Shown piece by piece: positions 59,501-60,395 of a stretch of 60,395 nt of DNA. The position numbers and the translations under genes were made by a program. Below the pieces are notes generated by a model that was not told the DNA's origin, did not search any database, and saw nothing but the letters and a program-made list of their open reading frames with translations. The number at the start of each line of letters is the position of its first letter. Positions within the stretch are counted from its first letter, which is position 1. The stretch comes from Campylobacteraceae bacterium (GTDB lineage Bacteria > Campylobacterota > Campylobacteria > Campylobacterales > Sulfurovaceae). The DNA lies in the NCBI GenBank assembly GCA_027024155.1, contig JALVTE010000001.1, forward strand, positions 1 to 60,395, written 5' to 3'.

Positions 59501-60395
59501 TTGGAAAATAATTTACATTTTGAAGTAAAAGAGTCTTTGCAAAGATATAAAGATGAGCTTTTTAAGTCAATATGTGCGGAAAGAGATACTATCGGTTATT
59601 ATGATTTACCATTTCAAGATATAAAGCCATTTATAGAGTTTGAAAAAGGCTTTAGTAGCGAGATTGAAAATATAGTTGTAATTGGTATTGGTGGTAGTTC
59701 TTTAGGTCCAAAGGCGGTTTATAACTTTTTAAAACCTGTTAAAAAGTTTAAGAGAAAATTGTATTTTTTTGAAACAACAGACCCCTTAAATATTGCTCAG
59801 TTAGAGCGTAAGATAGATTTAGAGAAGTCGCACTTCTTAATTGTTAGTAAGTCGGGTTCTACGCTAGAGACTATAGCACTATTTAAATACTTTTTAAACA
59901 AGTGTAAAAAAGAGCAGTTTAGTTTTATTACAGAGTTAGACTCTCCTTTAGCAAAACTAGCCAATAGTCTTAACGCTAAAATTTTTGAAATACCTAAAAA
60001 TGTTGGTGGTAGGTTTTCTGTTTTAAGTGGTGTTGGGCTTGTACCTTTAGTGTTGGCTGGGGTTAATATAGCATCTTTGCTTAATGGTGCTAAAAAGGTT
60101 TATAACAGCTTCTTTGAAGATGGGTATTTAAAAGATACTCTATTAAAGAAGGCACTATTTTTTGCAAAGAATCACCAAGAGTATAACATTAATCTACTTT
60201 TTGCATATAGCGAGAGTTTTAAATATTTTGTGCAGTGGTATATTCAGTTATGGGGCGAAAGCTTAGGCAAAAAGCAGAAAGATTCTATATTAAATGTGGG
60301 GGTTACCCCTATTGGACTTATTGGACCGCAAGATCAACACTCATTTTTGCAACTAATTGTAGAGGGGACTAGAAATAAAACAGTAAGTTTTTTAA
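59501..60395 (+). CDS. pgi: Glucose-6-phosphate isomerase, 5' part
   Basis: Only about 298 codons lie in the window and no stop is reached. The frame starts at TTG (59501), with TAGGAG 6 bases upstream, and reads MENNLHFEVKESLQRYK. Family motifs appear in order: VVIGIGGSSLGPKAVYNFL, LIVSKSGSTLETIALF, NVGGRFSVLSGVGLVPL and GPQDQHSFLQLIVEGTRNK. It converts glucose-6-phosphate and fructose-6-phosphate; with the nearby mutase it supplies sugar phosphates. The length to the conserved DQHSFLQL segment suits a short bacterial enzyme of about 400 residues. Confidence 0.93.
   Translation, partial: MENNLHFEVKESLQRYKDELFKSICAERDTIGYYDLPFQDIKPFIEFEKGFSSEIENIVVIGIGGSSLGPKAVYNFLKPVKKFKRKLYFFETTDPLNIAQLERKIDLEKSHFLIVSKSGSTLETIALFKYFLNKCKKEQFSFITELDSPLAKLANSLNAKIFEIPKNVGGRFSVLSGVGLVPLVLAGVNIASLLNGAKKVYNSFFEDGYLKDTLLKKALFFAKNHQEYNINLLFAYSESFKYFVQWYIQLWGESLGKKQKDSILNVGVTPIGLIGPQDQHSFLQLIVEGTRNKTVSFL

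Overview
The window looks like chromosomal DNA from a member of the Campylobacterota (the former epsilonproteobacteria), probably a free-living relative of Sulfurimonas, Sulfurovum or Arcobacter. The reasons are the strong A+T bias, short intergenic gaps, many small secreted and lipoproteins, and gene types common in that phylum: a single-chain NFACT protein, histidine kinases with the HisKA_2 phospho-acceptor motif, a short ThiE-like protein, a Bax-inhibitor-1 protein and an NnrS-like membrane protein. No gene here fixes the genus, so this is an inference.

Layout. 1-5.1 kb (minus strand): Nudix hydrolase, tyrosine recombinase, a BamB-like propeller lipoprotein, a YfgM-like membrane protein and an RqcH/NFACT protein. 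5.5-9.3 kb: a methyltransferase, an acetyltransferase and a flavin split-barrel protein divergent from its probable PdxR/MocR regulator, with a 270-bp palindromic element between the acetyltransferase and the split-barrel gene. 9.7-15.7 kb: TRIC channel, MATE exporter, a glutamate-receptor-like channel with an unusual selectivity filter, DUF2461, and a response regulator/histidine kinase pair. 15.7-22.9 kb: a lipoprotein, a tight four-gene operon of exported proteins headed by a von Willebrand factor A protein, and a 7TMR-DISM histidine kinase. 22.9-29.1 kb: sbcC-sbcD, an RnfD-like membrane protein, tRNA-Glu, a lipoprotein and endonuclease IV. 29.1-34.6 kb: a lipid-use cluster (two paralogous secreted lipases, an acyl-CoA ligase and a FadL porin). 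34.9-35.6 kb: five tRNA genes (Pro, His, Arg, Arg, Leu) behind a consensus promoter, with a 189-bp element between the first two. 36-49.8 kb: an M14-like peptidase, GTP cyclohydrolase I, Bax inhibitor, radical SAM, nitrilase-like, Pcm-like, esterase and DUF255 genes, then a NnrS-like/DUF2249/hemerythrin group that suggests handling of nitric oxide or oxygen stress. 49.9-60.4 kb: hemH, a complete Wadjet (JetABCD) anti-plasmid system, a phosphomannomutase/phosphoglucomutase, a VapBC-like toxin-antitoxin pair and the first part of pgi.

The clearest known accessory system is the Wadjet operon: JetA, JetB and JetC are a condensin-like complex and JetD is a TOPRIM nuclease. It begins 7 bases after hemH and carries a REP doublet between jetB and jetC. 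The best candidate for an undescribed system is the exported VWA operon at 16.2-20.9 kb.

The window is also rich in small repeats: a heptanucleotide family (unit TTGATGG/CCATCAA) that sits between genes and also lies in frame inside two genes; REP-like palindromes starting GTAGGG; two MITE-like composite palindromes that share internal motifs; an inverted-repeat family ending in TAATGCATAATT; and a perfect 52-bp palindrome. No CRISPR array, rRNA, prophage or complete insertion sequence was seen. All identifications come from reading motifs and lengths; no database search was run.
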